Counted from the stretch's first letter, positions 23,146 to 35,898 are shown. The stretch is DNA of 64,000 bases from Mya arenaria (GCF_026914265.1 NC_069124.1:27126989-27190988); one strand, 5' to 3'. Translations and numbers: made by a program. Notes: generated from the sequence alone by a model not told the origin.

Positions 23146-23968
23146 GAGATTTGCCTGTGTTAACATAAGCCTGACCTTCCCGATCAAAAATAATATTTCG
23201 TCAGCAGCTTCATGGTGTTAAGATATTGAAAGCCATCCAGCAGATACGAAAAGAGGGGTTGACTCGTTTATACAGAGGTTTGCTACCATCGTTATTGCAG
23301 AAAACGACATCAATGTCACTTATGTTTGGGTTGTATTATGATTTCCAGCGCCAGATTTACCACTATAATCTATTCACTCCAATGTTTGTTGTGAAACTTT
23401 CAGCCACTATGTTAACAGGCTCAGTGGAAGCACTGCTGTCAGACCTTTGATGGCATGCAAGTGCTTATTCAAGACAGATCTTACCATGCTCAATACAACA
23501 ATACTGCCCATGCTTTTAAGAATGTTTACCTCACGTATGGAGTGAAAGAGTGCTACAGAGGGCTTTCAACAATTTTAATAAGAAATGGTCCAAGCAATGT
23601 GTTATTCTTCCTAGAAAGAGATAATTTGTTAGAAACCTATGCAGGGATAGAGTCCACTGGTGAACGAGTTGTACTCGACTTTGTGAGCGGAGATTTCCTC
23701 GGCTCATTTTGCCCAGCATTTTAGTACAGCATTTTACCCGGTCAATGTAGTTAAAGTGCGCATGCAAAGTCAAGTGGGTGGAGAATTCAAGCATATGCTG
23801 CCGACCTTTTACTTAATATTAAAGGAGAGAAATCACAGCTTAAAAAAGTTGTTTAGAGGTGTACACATTAAGTACACAAGGGTTCTATTGTCTTTGGTAA
23901 TCGCGAATGCCCCCTATGAGTTATTAAAGAAAAATGTGTTCCTTAGCGTTAGTGCTTATGATAACTAG
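23146..23968 (+). pseudogene. SLC25A51-like mitochondrial NAD+ carrier, intronless pseudogene
   Basis: SLC25A51/52 carriers import NAD+ across the inner mitochondrial membrane. Seen in order: ACVNISLTFPIK, FRQQLHGVK, LTRLYRGLLPSLLQKTT, LMFGLYYDFQ, FDGMQVLIQDRSYHAQYNNT, KECYRGLSTILIRNGPSNVL, YPVNVVKVRMQSQVGGEF and KKLFRGVHIKYTRVLLS, ending at a stop at 23966. Length from the first match to the stop (about 270 codons) fits the family minus its N-terminal 30-40 residues. No introns separate the three carrier repeats, which suggests a retrocopy. It needs at least three frame changes: near 23.19 kb, near 23.44 kb and at a small tandem duplication near 23.72 kb. No poly-A tail or target-site duplication was identified. 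Confidence 0.9.
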
Positions 23969-26786
23969 TTTAAGATATTGTTTAGATATATCCTTTTTTA
24001 GTGTAAAAGTCACTTTAAGCTGACAATAGTACCGAATATAATGCAAATAATGCACTATTTCGGATTAAAATTGTTTCATTTATTTTGGGGGGAATAACAG
24101 GAAACCTCCCTAAAACACCTTAATTTTGGTCCTGAGGGATGGGCGCAAGTCAAAACTGTATGCCCCTATGTTACGCCCCCTCTTATGTCAAATCATGGAT
24201 TAGCCTCTGGAGGTACACCTCTATTTCATTAAAAGAGAATAATTGATGAACTTCTGTTATTTTTAAACCTATATCTCTTAATAAAGATGTGCACCTGTAA
24301 ATTAGAAAGACTCAAGTGGGAAGCCCTAACCATAGAGGGGTTAATCTATTAAAAAAGAGGTGCACCTCTATTTTATACAAGGTGACCCTGAACCATATGG
24401 TACATCATATAGATGAAAGTACATACATATATAAAGGTCTTTGGTAATACATGTATGCACTGATTACTCAGGTTTTCCATTAGTTGTTCTTTAACTCAAG
24501 TTATTTATTCTACTGTTAACTTTTGTAATTTGACGGGTTTATCAGATTTGTTTAGAGTCCTGATTATTCATTTATTCTTATACCAACTAATTGTGCTGTT
24601 GTTAAGTTGTTGAGGGTTCTAAAATAAAAAGAGTCTTTTTCAACTGCTATTACTTTACAGTAAAATTATACCACATTGTTGGCAAAAACACAAGGAATGT
24701 TGCATTGAGATACAAACTTTACCAGGGTTTTTCTTTGTTAATTCTGTTTTGCCGAGGTTGGTGTTGATTCGGTTGTTTAAGGGATAGCTGTAAAAAGTAC
24801 AAGATGTCCAGTTGTTGAAGTTTATTTGAAGAAGACTAAAAGTAGCAGTATGATCTATATACAATACAATATAAATGTTTCAATATCTAAAACATGAAAA
24901 CTTTCAATTCATTATTAACATAAAGTGATAACTTCATGGGGAAAACTCGCTTGATATATGAGAGTACCAAATGAGGAAAACATGCTAAGTAATTACAATA
25001 TACTTGAATTAAATGAAAAAGGTATCTTTGACATAATTATATATTCAAGTTATTTACAAATCAAATAATCACTAAAAAGCATTAAATAAAATATTACATA
25101 GAAAATAAGTCAACGATCTTTATCAAATCAAATAAGAAATGTTTAAAAGAAAAATACAACAAAATAGTTCTTACCTGTAAAAAGTACAAGATGTCCAGTT
25201 GTTGAAGTTTATTTGAAGAAGACTAAAAGTAGCAGTATGATAAGGGACAAGATTGTTTTTCCCTTATATACTGCTTGGTTGCCATAAAACAGTATCCATG
25301 GCACCTCAACAACTGACCCATCTTGATGGTACATGTTCTGTTGCTTATGTAGTTAACATAGCAAGTTGAAACGAAAATGTCATAAAAATATCTTTTAAAT
25401 TGTATTTCAAAGGTTACTAGCCATGATTTTCTTATTAGGTTTTATTGTAAAAACTTTGATATTGGTTTATTACTTTACAGTGACAAAGGTAGTCTAATGT
25501 TGCTTATTGTCAACTGTTTTATAATTGTTTACCTTGTATACAAATAGCTAAAGAAGATATACAACAATGAAAATCAATTACATTGTCAAATATGGTAAAC
25601 ATCAAATGTGCAAATTTGGTTAAAATAAAATGTGCATTTAATAGTAATATATACAGATATTATTGATAATCAAAGAATATATCAAATATACTAAAACATA
25701 GAGACATAAAAACTGAAACAAAACTAACTCTAAAATATAGTAAACACACACATACATAAAACAAATATTATGTGACAAAACCTTGTCACAAAACTTTTCA
25801 TACAAACAAATGTCATATACAAAATACATTAGTATTTGGGCTGTCTTTAAGAAAATTCATTTCATTATTGTGACTATTTACAAGCCAAGGTTTAAAGTTT
25901 GATATTTGATACATTTTCATCCAATGAAATAGCCTTCAATCAATGCCAAACTTACCGGTAATCTGACCTGCCGAAAACAGGTTATAGCTTTCTTTCTGAC
26001 AAAAAGCAAACTTTTAACAATGCTGTGTATGGGTTGAATTAAATGCACCTATTTCAAAATAAATAATATGTATTGTAATTTCTTTTTAAAGTTTATAAGT
26101 GTCTATTTGTAATTGTTGAATATTAATTATTCTAAACAATGTTAGGTAATCCATCCATTACTACTAATAAAAAGTGCTTATGTTTAACTTTCATTTTCAT
26201 TTTCAAGTTACAAAATGTGAAGTTTAAATATATCAAAAGCTTTCATTCAGATTTTTTTTTTAGACATTTTATTATTTAAGAAATAAATTAAAATAAAATT
26301 GCTGTATAATTATAATAGTTAAAAAAATAAATTATTACCTCTTTTTTACATAATTCTTATCATAATTTAGTATCGTCATTTTGTTGCTATTCAAAAATGT
26401 AATGATTGCAAACATAATCAAATAATTCATCAATATAAAACAGAAATAGATATTATCTTTAAATTAATATGTTAAATACACTAACATATGGCTAACCTTA
26501 ATAAAAACATTGTTACTTGTCGTGATAAAACTAATGTGTTTTCTATCCTATAAAAAGCAGAAATAAAAAGGAGCATGTTCATTGTTCAGCGTTAAGTTAT
26601 GATAAAACTGTTGTATTGAACTGCTTTATGACTTTTTTGTTTTTTGTTTGGTTTTAGTAGTTATACTATAGCAGGGTCCATATCCAAACCATGTCCATGG
26701 TTTTATGTATATTTTGATCCGAATGCGATAAAGATGTAAATGTTTTGTGAAAAGGTAAATATTGCATTAACTTGCATGACGAATGG
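23969..26786. other. Very AT-rich intergenic stretch
   Basis: No gene seen. It holds a 14-bp perfect palindrome (AGAGGTGCACCTCT, 24356-24369) with related GGTGCACCT-like words nearby, and the exact 67-bp direct repeat listed separately. Confidence 0.5.
24788..25241 (+). repeat. Exact 67-bp direct repeat, 387 bp apart
   Basis: 24788-24854 and 25175-25241 are identical. Both begin CTGTAAAAAGTACAAGATG and end AAAGTAGCAGTATGAT. The sequence between is AT-rich and anonymous. Identity implies a recent duplication or conversion. Confidence 0.95.
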
Positions 26787-26932
26787 GGTTGTATTCTATG
26801 TCAGTTAGATGGCATGAAGTGAAGTCTTAATAATTAAAAAGGACCCGTTCACTACGCTCACTCCGCGCATTCTTGATAGTTAAGAATTCACTTCATGACA
26901 TCTAACTATTACTTAGAAATTAGAATACAACC
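26787..26932. mobile_element. Palindromic MITE A
   Basis: Ends GGTTGTATTCTATGTCAG and TTAGAATACAACC are inverted. Arms of 50-60 nt containing GATGGCATGAAGTGAA and TTCACTTCATGACATC flank a short GC-richer centre (CGTTCACTACGCTC). Non-coding. Confidence 0.8.
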
Positions 26933-27095
26933 TACATTTTCAGCCAATGAGATTGCAAATTTAAAACCATTAAGTAGTAGCCTTAATCATTAAGAATTTC
27001 AGCGTTCGCTCGTGTTTAAAGGTCCGCCTATTTCCAATCATCCGATACATAATCCCTGCGTCAGATTTTGCCACGACAGTGTATCAGCCAATAAC

Positions 27096-27230
27096 GTTGT
27101 ATTCTAAGTCAGTTGGATGACATGAAGTGAATTCATAATGATTAAGAAGGAATCGTTCGCCGCGCTCTATCCGCCCATTTTTAATTATTAAGAATTTACT
27201 TCATGTCATCTAACTATTACATACATAACC
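27096..27230. mobile_element. Palindromic MITE B (same family)
   Basis: Starts GTTGTATTCTAAGTCAGTTG, with arms GGATGACATGAAGTGAATTC and AATTTACTTCATGTCATC. It is separated from MITE A by a 163-bp spacer that recurs at 36.13-36.30 kb beside a third copy of the family. Confidence 0.8.
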
Positions 27231-27870
27231 ATTAAGTATTATAGTACTCTCTCTGCGTTACAACGTATAGCTGAGTACTTTGTCCTTACGGACTTTGTAT
27301 AACAAACCAATTTGTACGGTTGATTGAATTTGGATATAATATGAATAGGGATTAGTTTGAAATCAGTTTTAGCGAGTCCCTCTTCGTTGTGACATCGAAT
27401 TACCAATTCAATTTCACTGTTTACAAATGTTGTTTAATTTCACGTGTTACTGATTACACATGTATCCCAGTAATTCAAATAGAATTTTGTTTTATATCAA
27501 GATGTATTTGTTATAAGATAATTGTTCAATATATCGTTGTTAGGGAGATTATGGGAGATGAAGCCCGACATCAAGTGGTAATTGACGAACCTGTATATCT
27601 GGTGACAAACGGGTAGAGGTTTCTGAAATTTCCCCCAAAAGAAGGGTTTTTTTATCTCAGTTTTGCCTCGGCCAGTCGACCACGTTCGTAGTCTCATTTT
27701 TGTTGCTAAACATTTTGTCTTGTCATTGCTTACGTTATCGAGCTGTGTATGTCATCTTGTACTCTGTTTCGTGTCATTAAACTCTACCTGTCACTCGCAA
27801 ATCGCAACTGTGTTGTACTTTTCCTAGTTTGCAAGAAATATAGTTTGGACCTAGGCTTAATCATAACGAA
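27231..27870. other. Non-coding stretch between MITE B and P450 fragment
   Basis: Short open frames only, with no family signature. Confidence 0.4.
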
Positions 27871-28265
27871 TTAAACTTTCGCGGGTGTTTAAATGTCCAC
27901 CTGGCTATTCTGAATGCCGCCGAGCAACTGAAACAAGACGATGAATGCGGGTATGAGCTGACAAAATTGCGATTGATCATGTCCTTGTTTGACCTTCAGA
28001 GTGCTGGATTTGACACCACACATAAGAAGATACGCTGGCTTGTGTTGTACATGGCAGCATACCCGGCCGTTCAGGGTTGTGTCCAAGAACTAATTGATAG
28101 CGTCGTAGGGCAGAACCGGCCGCCAGTGCTCGCAGATAAGCCCCGTCTTGTATACACAGAAGCAGTAATTCAAGAAGTCATGCGCATTGTTACGATGGTT
28201 CCGGTTTCATTGCCGCACTACGCGATAAAGGATTCCAAGCTATGTGGCTTCCACATATCGACATA
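27871..28265 (+). pseudogene. Cytochrome P450 fragment, copy B (I-helix to helix K region)
   Basis: From about 27900 one open frame encodes AAEQLKQDDECGYELTKLRL, then FDLQSAGFDTTHK (I-helix, with the oxygen-activating AGFDTT motif), WLVLYMAAYPAVQ, LIDSVVGQNRPP and AVIQEVMRIVTMVPVSLPHY (helix K with ExxR). Homology stops at about 28265, before the PERF and haem segments. This is the only copy that keeps an intact I-helix. At its 5' side 27871-27898 (TTTCGCGGGTGTTTAAA) matches the MITE-associated spacer at 36.21 kb, so the gene fragment is joined to repeat sequence. It is a remnant rather than an exon: there is no convincing donor and its frame starts abruptly. Confidence 0.9.
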
Positions 28266-29573
28266 TACATAATTTATCAACTATACTAAACTATGGAATT
28301 TTGCATACAATTTTTACAATGGTTTTTGCAATTGATGATTTAAAAAGAACTTCTTGCAGCTGGCATTTAAGGTATTAGCCGCGTAATACACACTTTTTTA
28401 AAAGCTTTAACCGACAGCATAGTTATAATCACGGTACACTATGGGACTGTTATCCAAATTTTGAAGATTTTTTACCGTGAATTAAAAAAGTTATTTATGT
28501 TTCATTACACCCACCCCCAAACCCCAAGGGCTACAAAGAGCGACAAGTAAATATTTTGTCTATATTTGGATTTTTTTCGCATTATCAGAGATTATGAAAT
28601 AAACACAACAGTTTCTGGTAAAATAAACTTCAGTTAACAGAAAAACTAAAGTTCAAACGAACACATTATTGATACACATGGAAAAAATCATTTTGATTGA
28701 TCTTATGATTCTTCGGAAAAGAGCAGTTTTTCGATGTTTGAAAATATATAGCAGTTTTATAAAATTCATAAAAAATAGTTAACTATAAGGCAAGCTGCTG
28801 AAATCATTTTAGATATTATCTATGATGTCTATTGAATAATTTAAAAGACAATTTATGATAGTTTACCGTCCAGGTTTGAAAAAAATATACATAATGTCAT
28901 GTTACCATACATTTTTATAGCTAATAAAATGCTTAAAAATCAACCTTTTTCTTGTACAAATTTATAAAGTTTAATTGGACTTATTCATAAAATGTACTCT
29001 TTCAAATAAATGAATTTTACTTATGATACTAACTCAGAATACAGAGTTTAAAACAAATGAGTGTACTTTTAAACTAAAATATGTGAAGAAACAAGAACAC
29101 TAAGTGGGCTCGCCCCTCCAAAAATATCAGAGTGAAAGTTCTCAACTAATGTTTTTTTTAATATTATAACATGTAAACAATCTCTGTGGGTAATTTGATG
29201 TATATCTGTTTTATTTTGTCATTGGTAACAATTAGTTTTTTTCACAATAATTCTTCACTCTTCAACATTTGAAGTTTGGTCTGTTCCCATGCTTTGTACT
29301 TGTAGTGTGTGCACAGATGATAACTACTCAATGCTGATTTGGTTTTCATGCACCTTCAGGTACTTTACCCATCAAGAATATTTATTGCTGTCAAGAAAAA
29401 AAGTTGTACTTTAAAGCCTTTCTAACTAATTAGTATAGATAATTATACTGCCATACATATACAAAATAAAATATAAACAGTTTAATATTTCTCGCAATTA
29501 TTTTGAATAAACAACAACAAGCTGATACATACCTGTATAAATATAAAGAAAATTATTAAATTTATCAATAAAA

Positions 29574-29574
<1 letters not shown>
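28266..29574. other. AT-rich stretch without features
   Basis: No open frame of interest and no repeat recognised. Confidence 0.5.
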
Positions 29575-29609
<35 letters not shown>

Positions 29610-29619
29610 GTCGTCGTCG

Positions 29620-29701
<82 letters not shown>

Positions 29702-29790
29702 CCACCACCACCACCACCACCACCACCACCACCACCACTTGACCACCATCACCACCACTTGATCACCATCACCACCACCACCACTTGAAT
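29575..29790. repeat. Compound microsatellite (ATC)n-(ACC)n
   Basis: About 125 bp of ATC units interrupted by five CGT units, followed by ACC units with TTGACC and ATC interruptions. Long poly-residue frames here are artefacts. Confidence 0.98.
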
Positions 29791-31028
29791 ATTGAATACA
29801 GTAGGTTTATAAAAACAAAAACCAAGTCAAATATGTTTTATATGAAATACTCACATCATCTCGATCAGATGCGACTGCCTTGTGGATGGACATGGCTGTC
29901 AAATCCGCTCTCAAGGATCCAACATAGTATTTAATGCAGGCTGGAATTCTTCATAACCCAGTGTTGTTGACTTAGTAATATTCAGTCATTTTCCTGCCTG
30001 GAAGGAATTAGACTTCTAATTATCAACCAGCAGAAACTACCACCGTAAAATACAAATGCACAAGTATTATACATTCTGCACTAATATCTGTTTTAGCCAA
30101 GAGTAAGGGATGGTAGGCACAAATATGTAGTTGTTGTGCATATGGTTGATAATGATTCACAACAGTATGGGGTTTTAACGAGACCTACACCAAGCCAATG
30201 AATGTCAATAGTGTCCTAGCAGATGCGGCTTCAAGCCCCAAACCACATATAACTTTTTTTCACAGGTTAATTTTGAAAACATGCATTTTGTAAACAAATA
30301 ACGGGTATATACATGTATTGTGGTATGTAAGAAATAGGTCACGTACCAAAACACATCATTTTTAAACAAAATTTTAAGTCTAATATTTTTCTAAGATAAA
30401 ACAATCAATTTAAAGATTACATACTCATATCTTATTTTAAACATAAGTTATGTACATAAGTACATATAAAAATATGTAACATGTACATAAGTACATGTAA
30501 AATATGAACATGCTGTCTAAACATTTAGCTAATAAAAATGATTTAAGAATTCCAAAGATAAATTAAAAAAACAAACGTTTTTGAACACATCAACGTACAA
30601 AACTGCTCAAGGATACTTACATTCAGAGCCCTTTGATACGAATATCTGAATATCCCAGTTCCATGCCGATTGTTGACAGTTCGTTTTTTCGAGAGAAAAT
30701 CTTCTCTTACGCGTATATTTCACTTATAATCCATGTTTTACTGTAATGACTCAAATTGTTAGATGTATCGTAATCAACTGTAAGCGTGTACTTTAAGTTT
30801 TTATTTATTTTAAACGTATATTCATGAGAAAAACATCACAATGTTTCCAAATCCTACGATGTAGAAATTCCATTATTGACCTATGAATAGCCGGGAAATA
30901 CCTTCTGTTTCTAAAAATAGCAACATCCGGTACAGGCCGAATAAGCCCGATGTTCGTCGCGATCTGTTACGGCGAGTGGCGATATATATGTCGATGTTAC
31001 CCGATGTTTCCAGAGTTGTATTACATAG
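29791..31028. other. Anonymous intergenic stretch
   Basis: No gene recognised. Minus-strand 29.85-29.93 kb has a short open stretch (LRADLTAMSIHKAVASDRDD) before a GTGAGT donor-like word, but nothing else supports it. Confidence 0.4.
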
Positions 31029-31771
31029 CTAATACCTTAAAATCTTTTCCGTGTTCGATTTACGTATTCCTTCTGGTAAAAGGTAATAAACTCTCCCACT
31101 GTAGCATGCAAACGAGTGTTTTTTGTAGTATGTTTTATGTCGAATGTGAGCAATGTCTTGTCGCGTAGAAGATCGTAATCCATATCGAGTATTGCTAGAT
31201 ATCTGAATAATGTATCTTATATTACTCGGTGTAAGATTGTAAATATATTTATATACCATAACAGCCGTTTGATATTTGCAACGGTATTCAAATTGAAGCC
31301 ATTCTAATACTATAAATAATTCATGCGATGGCGTTCTTATAGGCTTAAAGATAATCATTTATGCAGCTTTTTTTGAAGCATGCTTATTCGTCTGATATGC
31401 GTTTGTTTACTTTTCCCCCAAATACTACAACATTAGTTAAACATAATAAGTATATACGGTTTATAAAACAATTTTCTCATTTGATCCGTTAAAAAGCAAT
31501 TAAGCCTTTTTAAAAGGGCTATCTTTGCAGTTACTTTATTGCAGATAAAGTCAACTTACAGATTCCATGACAATGATGACTCAATAACAAATCCAAGAAA
31601 TTTCTTCGAAGTTACATTTTCAAACAGTACTTTGTCTACGAATAATATGAGTGCATATGCATTTCTCAACTTTGCATTGGAACCCAGCAACATGCAACTT
31701 GTTTTTACTGAATGTATTGCCATGTTCTTTATTTTGCAGCAATCCGAAACCATATCAAAATGTATTTGCAC
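31029..31771 (-). mobile_element. CR1/L2-like LINE fragment, 3' end of reverse transcriptase
   Basis: Minus strand. 31771-31556 encodes SVKTSCMLLGSNAKLRN then KKFLGFVIESSLSWN, the thumb region ending in the LG-hID-L-W motif. 31358-31029 encodes LEWLQFEYRCKYQTAVMVYK, then GLRSSTRQD and GRVYYLLPEGIRKS, the usual LxWLPxxyRi...LP..IR tail. The two parts are in order with a gap, so the copy is interrupted and 5' truncated. It abuts the left edge of duplication copy 2. Confidence 0.8.
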
Positions 31772-32249
31772 GTCCGTTTATTTCCTGCGTTCATCATAGT
31801 GGTACATGTGTATTGGCTTTATTTATGTGTGAGATATTACGTTGATTGTATTTATACACGATATTGTTTCATTGAAAATGTAATGGTCTTCAAATGACTC
31901 GGATGGGTCTTTTTTATATTTTTATGTAGTTTAACATGACAATATTTGCTAGTTAATTATAGAAAAGCCATCCATCATTAGGATGCAAAGATGTGTAGAG
32001 ATTATTTTTATGTTTAATTTACATGTATTAAGCATTCTATTATTTTGGCATGTATTGCATATTTAGATAACACGATAATGAAGCTACTATACAATGATAT
32101 TATATATTAAACGGAGGTAATAAAAATACTACAAATATATTAAAATTGTATTTACCTGTTTCTTAAATAATACAATAACCTTATAAAAATGAATATGTGA
32201 AAGTAAAATCTTCACGTTTTTTAGCTTCAAAATTGAGTAATTATCTGAA

Positions 32250-34275
32250 TTCTGAGCTGAGCTGAGATGTCGGTTGACACTTGAAGTTACTATATAGACT
32301 GAGAAGCTGTATTATATGTCGTCCAGCTAAGATGTCGGTTGACACTTGAAGTTACTATATAAACTATGAAGCTGAAAAATTTGTCGTCCAGCTGAGATGT
32401 TGGTTGACACTTGAAATTACTATATAAACAATGAAGCTGAAATATTTGTCGCCCAGCTAAGATGTCGGTTGACACTTGAAGTTACTATATAAACTATGAA
32501 GCTGAAAAATTTGTCGTCCAGTTGAGATGTTGGTTGACACTTGAAGTGACTATATAAACTAAAAAGCTGAAAAATTTGTCGCCCAGCTAAGATATTGGTT
32601 GACACTTGAAGTTACAATATAAACCCAGAAAATGAAACATATGTCGTCCAGCTAAGATGTCGGTTGACATTTGAAGTGACTATATAAACTCAGAAGCTGA
32701 AATATATGTCGTCCAGCTAAGATGTCGGTTGACATTTGAAGTGACTATATATACTGAGAAGCTGAAACATTTGTCGTCCAGCTAAGATGTCGGTTGACAT
32801 TTGAAGAGACTTTATAAACTAAGAAGCTGAATCACCTGTCGTCCAGCTGAGATGTCGGTTGAAACTTGAAGTTACTATAAACTCAGAAGCTGAAACATTT
32901 GTCGTCCCACCTTAGATGTCGGTTGACATTTGAAGTGACTATATAAACAAAGAAGCTGAATCATCTGTCGTTACAGCTGAGATGTCGGTTGACATTTGAA
33001 GTTACAATATAAACTGAGAAGCTGAAACATCTGTCGTCCAGCTAAGATGTCGGTTGACATTTGAAGTGACTACATAAACTCAGCAGCTGAAACATCTGTC
33101 GTCCAGCTGAGATATTGGTTGACACTTGAAGTGACTATATAAACTAAAAAGCTGAAAAATTTGTCGTCCAGCTAAGATATTGGTTGACACTTGAAGTTAC
33201 AATATAAACCCAGAAAATGAAACATATGCCGTCCAGCTAAGATGTCGGTTGACATTTGAAATGACTATATATACTCAGAAAATGAAACATATGTCGTCCA
33301 CCTAAGATGTCGGTTGACATTTGAAGTGACTATACAAACTCAGAAGCTGAAATATATGTCGTCCAGCTAAGATGTCGGTTGACATTTGAAGTGACTATAT
33401 ATACTGAGAAGCTGAAACATTTGTCGTCCAGCTAAGATGTCGGTTGACATTTGAAGAGACTTTATAAACTAAGAAGCTGAATCACCTGTCGTCCAGCTGA
33501 GATGTCGGTTGAAACTTGAAGTTACTATAAACTCAGAAGCTGAAACATTTGTCGTCCCACCTTAGATGTCGGTTGACATTTGAAGTGACTATATAAACAA
33601 AGAAGCTGAATCATCTGTCGTTACAGCTGAGATTTCGGTTGACATATGAAGTTACAATATAAACTGAGAAGCTGAAACATCTGTCGTCCAGCTAAGATGT
33701 CGGTTGACATTTGAAGTGACTACATAAACTCAGCAGCTGAAACATCTGTCGTCCAGCTGAGATATTGGTTGACACTTGAAGTGACTATATAAACTGAAAA
33801 GCTGAAACATTTGTCGCCTAGCTGAGATGTCGGTTGACACTTGAAGTTACTATATAAACTAAGAAGCTGAAACATTTGTCGCCAAGCTGAGATGTCGGTT
33901 GACACTTGAAGTTACTATATAGACTGAGAAGCTGAAACATTTGTCGCCCAGCTGAGATGTCGGTTGACATTTGAAAATACTATATAAACTGAGAAGCTGA
34001 AACATTTGTCATCCAGCTAAGATGTCGGTTGACATTTGAAGTTACTATATAAACTGAGAAGCTGAAATATTTGTCGTCCAGCTAAGATGTCGGTTGACAC
34101 TTGAAGTTACTATATAAACTCAGAAGCTGAAACATGTTTCGCCAAGCTGAGATGTCGGTTGACATTTGAAGTGACTATATTAACGCAGAAGCTGAAACAT
34201 CTGTCGTCCCAGCTGAGATGTCGGTTGAGACTTGAAGTGACTATATAAACTTAAAAGTTGAAACTTCTGTCTTTT
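32250..34275. repeat. Minisatellite array 2 (about 65-bp unit, with a higher-order repeat)
   Basis: About 31 units of the same family as array 1 (GCTGAAACATTTGTCGTC; AGCTAAGATGTCGGTTGACA). A block of about 9-10 units starting at 32591 is repeated from 33176 with near identity (shift 585-650 bp), which marks a recent block duplication. Unit length is mostly 65 bp, so reading frames shift from unit to unit. Confidence 0.95.
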
Positions 34276-35898
34276 AAAATCTATTTTGCACATATAGAAT
34301 ATCCAAAAAATTCGATGGCAGATAGGCAGATAGTTGTCTAGTAAATTTTTACGTTCATGTGTATGTGTCTGTTCCAATTTTGTCTGTTTTTATCAACGTA
34401 ATTCGGTTTTGTCGATTAACGACGATTAGGGCTTGTCGGCAATTACCTAACATGGCACAAATATTCACAATATGCCAGACATATATATATGTGAGTGAAG
34501 GTCACACTCAATGGTCATTGGTTGAATTCTCTTTTATTTTGGCTTGTCGGTGCTTGGCCAAACATTGGGGGATTTAAAACAACAACTTACGTCTGTGCGT
34601 TCGTTCGTCCATAAGTTCTTTCGAACGATTTTGGCTTGTCCGGCTTATCCATGCATGTGGAAATTTTCAATATACTTATTAAAGATAAGTGCATATTAGG
34701 TGCAAAACTCTTTTCTGTAGACCAAATGTCAAAATATCACCAAAGTGCCAGTTTGCCTAGTTAAAAAGGGAGTTTACTATCATTCCAATGTCATAATGAA
34801 TTGCGTAACATGAGCATAACCCGAAACTGAAGTGGTACTTGGATCATTTGGGCGATTCTGCGATTATTAGTCGCAAGGTGACACTTTATGTATTAAATCC
34901 TGAACACATTATTAAACCATTTTCCACCCCTGACGTGCCAGGTGGTAGACACTGTAGAGTTTGCATGATATAGGTTAAATGCAAACCTTGTGTCAAATTA
35001 TCAAAGTGATGTAAGAGTATAAAAAGAGCTTATGTGCAATTTTGATAATATTTATATGCACAAAAACACATTTGACAATGAAAATATCAATGCAAAAATG
35101 AACACAAAATTAAACCGACAATAGAATGCAAATGGATTTGGTAACAGTTTTGACAACACCAGTAATGGCCCTCTCCCATATTTGCATGTTGTTAAGGGTT
35201 CCAAAAAACTTTGTTAGTAGCAGGCTCTCAATGGCATTGATGAACGGTTAATTGGTTAAGCCAGCGAAATATAACACGGACACATTTTGCATTCAAAATA
35301 TTATGTCAACCATGAGTTATGCACATATCAATAGTTTGCATTTGTGGAACTAAGAGGGTCTCGTTTATGTTTTGTCTCTTTTGTCTTCGCAGAAATGCAT
35401 CTAATAACACCTATCTTATAATTATTTTAACAATTGTTTTAGAAAATGCCGAAAAAAAATAACATTCAAGTATAGAAACTGGTTTTAGTGGGAAGACACG
35501 ACAATACTGTCAGGAAAACAACACCAAACCAACATATTATCAACTATCCCACCGACACTCATTCTAAGCTAGGGGAAATTTAAACCTTTATTGAAAGCAT
35601 TGATTGCATCACGTGATAATGTAACTCAACCAATCAGGCTATAGCCTTTTATTGAATCGGGCAAGTAACACATTTCAAAATTGTGGACTTTGTAGACATT
35701 ATTAGAGCATATTTCAACAGTTGTTAAAGGTGTTACATCCATCAGTATCTTAGGTTTAATAATCCTAATGATTTGTCACATTTTTGTCGTAGTAAAAAGT
35801 GTATTTTACAAACCATGAACGAGTCCCTGAAGAATAACACTTGGTTAAACGTTGCTAGTAAGCATATGTCACATAACATTTAGTTTTGAAGCCATAAC

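Noticed and set aside
27903-28272. P450 copy B as a genuine internal exon of an intact gene
   Set aside because: It starts at a repeat junction, has no convincing donor, and the other copies are intronless through this region.
32250-34275. CRISPR-like repeat array
   Set aside because: Units are contiguous 65-bp tandem copies without unique spacers, in a eukaryotic genome.
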